From the NCBI RefSeq assembly GCF_014526325.1, contig NZ_JACNMJ010000007.1, forward strand, positions 1 to 64,000: a stretch of 64,000 bases of DNA. Direction: 5' to 3'. The DNA comes from Psychroserpens algicola. GTDB lineage: Bacteria > Bacteroidota > Bacteroidia > Flavobacteriales > Flavobacteriaceae. A model generated the notes under the pieces. The model saw only the letters and a program-made list of their open reading frames with translations. It was not told where the DNA came from and did not search any database. The position numbers were made by a program, and so were the translations under genes. Shown one piece after another: positions 63,081-64,000 of the stretch. Positions within the stretch are counted from its first letter, which is position 1, and the number at the start of each line of letters is the position of its first letter.

Positions 63081-64000
63081 TTAATTTTTATAGCCTCGTC
63101 CAGGAGTGTAAGGTGCTCCAGATGCCACAAGTTGCTCTTCTAATTGTTTTAAATCAATATTGTAAACACTTTCAGCTTGTTTTTTAATGGCTGAAATATC
63201 AGCTTTTGCTATGGCATAGCTGTCTTTATGTGTTTGCGTAGGAGCAGAGGTCGAATATTTTTGTTCGTAACTAATGATTCCTATTCTGGCTGCCGGACTT
63301 TTTGGTTGACTTATGTCTAATTCATTTTTAACAGGATCACCGTAAAGCGACATATTAATAGCTTTAAGTTTGTTTTCAATATCTAAAACAGCCTTTGAAA
63401 GTGGTGCGTATGGTAATTCAGAACGTTTTATAGCTGCTTTAATGTAGTCTAGCTTATTAGTTGCTTCACTGACAATTTTCTGGCAGGCTTGTAAATCGGC
63501 TTCAAGTTGTGACACTTGCTTTTGAAAAGCGACTTTAGCGGCTCTATTTTCAGCAGGCATTACAGTATTATTCAAACCTTCAACTTCAAATGCTACAGGA
63601 CTAACAAGAGAACTTACTTCTCCATTGCGGTACAGTGTCATTTCTACAGTATAGGTTCCAGGCTCTACCAATGTGCCTTCGTCAACAGGTTCCCACGGAT
63701 TATAAAATGAAGATGTACTCAAATCGACCGGATTAGGTAGCGTATAACGTAAATCCCAATGGAAACGTTGTAAACCTTCTTTAGGGGATTTAAATTCTTT
63801 TTTCACGACGAGTCCGTCACTGTTTTTTATAGTAAATACTAATGATGGCTCTTCTTCGTTCATTTCAGCTTTTAAGGCATCATAACTCGGATAATTTGCA
63901 TCTTTTTTATTCTCGATGAGCTCCTTTTCTTTTTTAGAACGCTTGTCTTTTAAAGAAGTATAAGTGTCATTGTAATAATAGGTAATCATCGCTTCAGGTC
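63081..64000 (-). CDS. C-terminal part of a VPS10/BNR-type exported hydrolase-like protein (5' partial)
   Basis: The frame stays open to the right edge (PEA precedes MITYYYND), so the start lies outside. The segment with EEPSLVFTIKNSDGLVVKKE, GLQRFHWDLRYTLPNP, VEPGTYTVEMTLYRNG and the helical end NIDLKQLEEQLVASGAPYTPGRGYKN matches the C-terminal region of long Bacteroidota sortilin/VPS10-like proteins annotated as glycosyl hydrolases. The beta-propeller itself is not in the window. Confidence 0.78.
   Translation of the reverse strand, partial: PEAMITYYYNDTYTSLKDKRSKKEKELIENKKDANYPSYDALKAEMNEEEPSLVFTIKNSDGLVVKKEFKSPKEGLQRFHWDLRYTLPNPVDLSTSSFYNPWEPVDEGTLVEPGTYTVEMTLYRNGEVSSLVSPVAFEVEGLNNTVMPAENRAAKVAFQKQVSQLEADLQACQKIVSEATNKLDYIKAAIKRSELPYAPLSKAVLDIENKLKAINMSLYGDPVKNELDISQPKSPAARIGIISYEQKYSTSAPTQTHKDSYAIAKADISAIKKQAESVYNIDLKQLEEQLVASGAPYTPGRGYKN

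Overview
The window looks like chromosomal DNA of a marine-type Flavobacteriaceae (Bacteroidota). The DNA is AT-rich. Surface proteins carry C-terminal type IX secretion (T9SS) sorting domains. Promoters fit the Bacteroidota pattern (TTG, about 20 nt, TAnnTTTG) and Shine-Dalgarno sequences are mostly absent. Several families are typical of the group: FecI/FecR/TonB receptors with STN and DUF4974 domains, DUF2807, DUF4870, DUF2141 and LRR proteins with T9SS tails. There is no phage, transposon or CRISPR array; most of the window is ordinary core chromosome with a few unusual accessory patches.

Layout. 1-3.0 kb: 3' part of a giant repetitive T9SS adhesin. 3.2-14.6 kb: housekeeping genes (clpC, gyrA, a TPR protein, an NlpC/P60 peptidase, a thiolase, a PgpH-like HD phosphodiesterase). 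14.6-14.95 kb: a two-tRNA cluster (Ser-GCU, Pro-UGG) with a good promoter and a terminator. 15-24.4 kb: a stress-flavoured block of a lipoprotein, an aldehyde dehydrogenase with a small membrane ORF, a YtxH/holin-like/DUF6327 trio, an AraC regulator, hemerythrin plus topoisomerase IB, a four-helix-bundle (DUF2383-like) protein, a degenerate SRAP protein, a DUF1328 peptide, a 45-residue acidic lipoprotein and an ArsC-like protein. 24.5-25.5 kb: trxB. 25.6-30.9 kb: an envelope operon (DUF4870, PadR, PspC, NTF2-like, two DUF2807 proteins). 31-35.5 kb: DUF4442, AIM24, an LRR-T9SS protein and a short conserved protein. 35.5-37.1 kb: divergent oxyR/dps. 37.2-42.5 kb: a Kazal-like lipoprotein divergent from an ECF sigma, FecR and STN-TonB receptor operon. 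43.1-50.7 kb: a seven-gene MoxR/DUF58/DUF4129/DUF4350/SpoIIM operon with a divergent RDD gene. 50.75-51.05 kb: an 84-bp tandem array of hairpins. 51.1-64 kb: TRIC channel, TlpA, dcp, cyclophilin, Nudix, PlsC, an ECF sigma with membrane partners, ndh, YhhN, a TonB receptor and the 3' part of a VPS10/BNR-type protein.

How the parts fit. OxyR/Dps, TrxB, TlpA, the hemerythrin/topoisomerase IB pair and the small membrane proteins all point to redox and envelope stress handling. Several promoter regions in the 17-23.5 kb block share short motifs, which suggests one regulon, possibly under the AraC protein encoded there. Two independent ECF sigma systems and a PadR/PspC operon give further envelope sensing.

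The most interesting items are the Kazal lipoprotein facing a FecIR/TonB signalling operon, a SRAP-fold protein without any recognisable catalytic residue, the 84-bp hairpin array, a palindromic intergenic element that supplies the stop codon of its neighbour, a candidate short terminated RNA at about 20.3 kb, and several small genes (50, 53 and 45 residues) that are easily missed.
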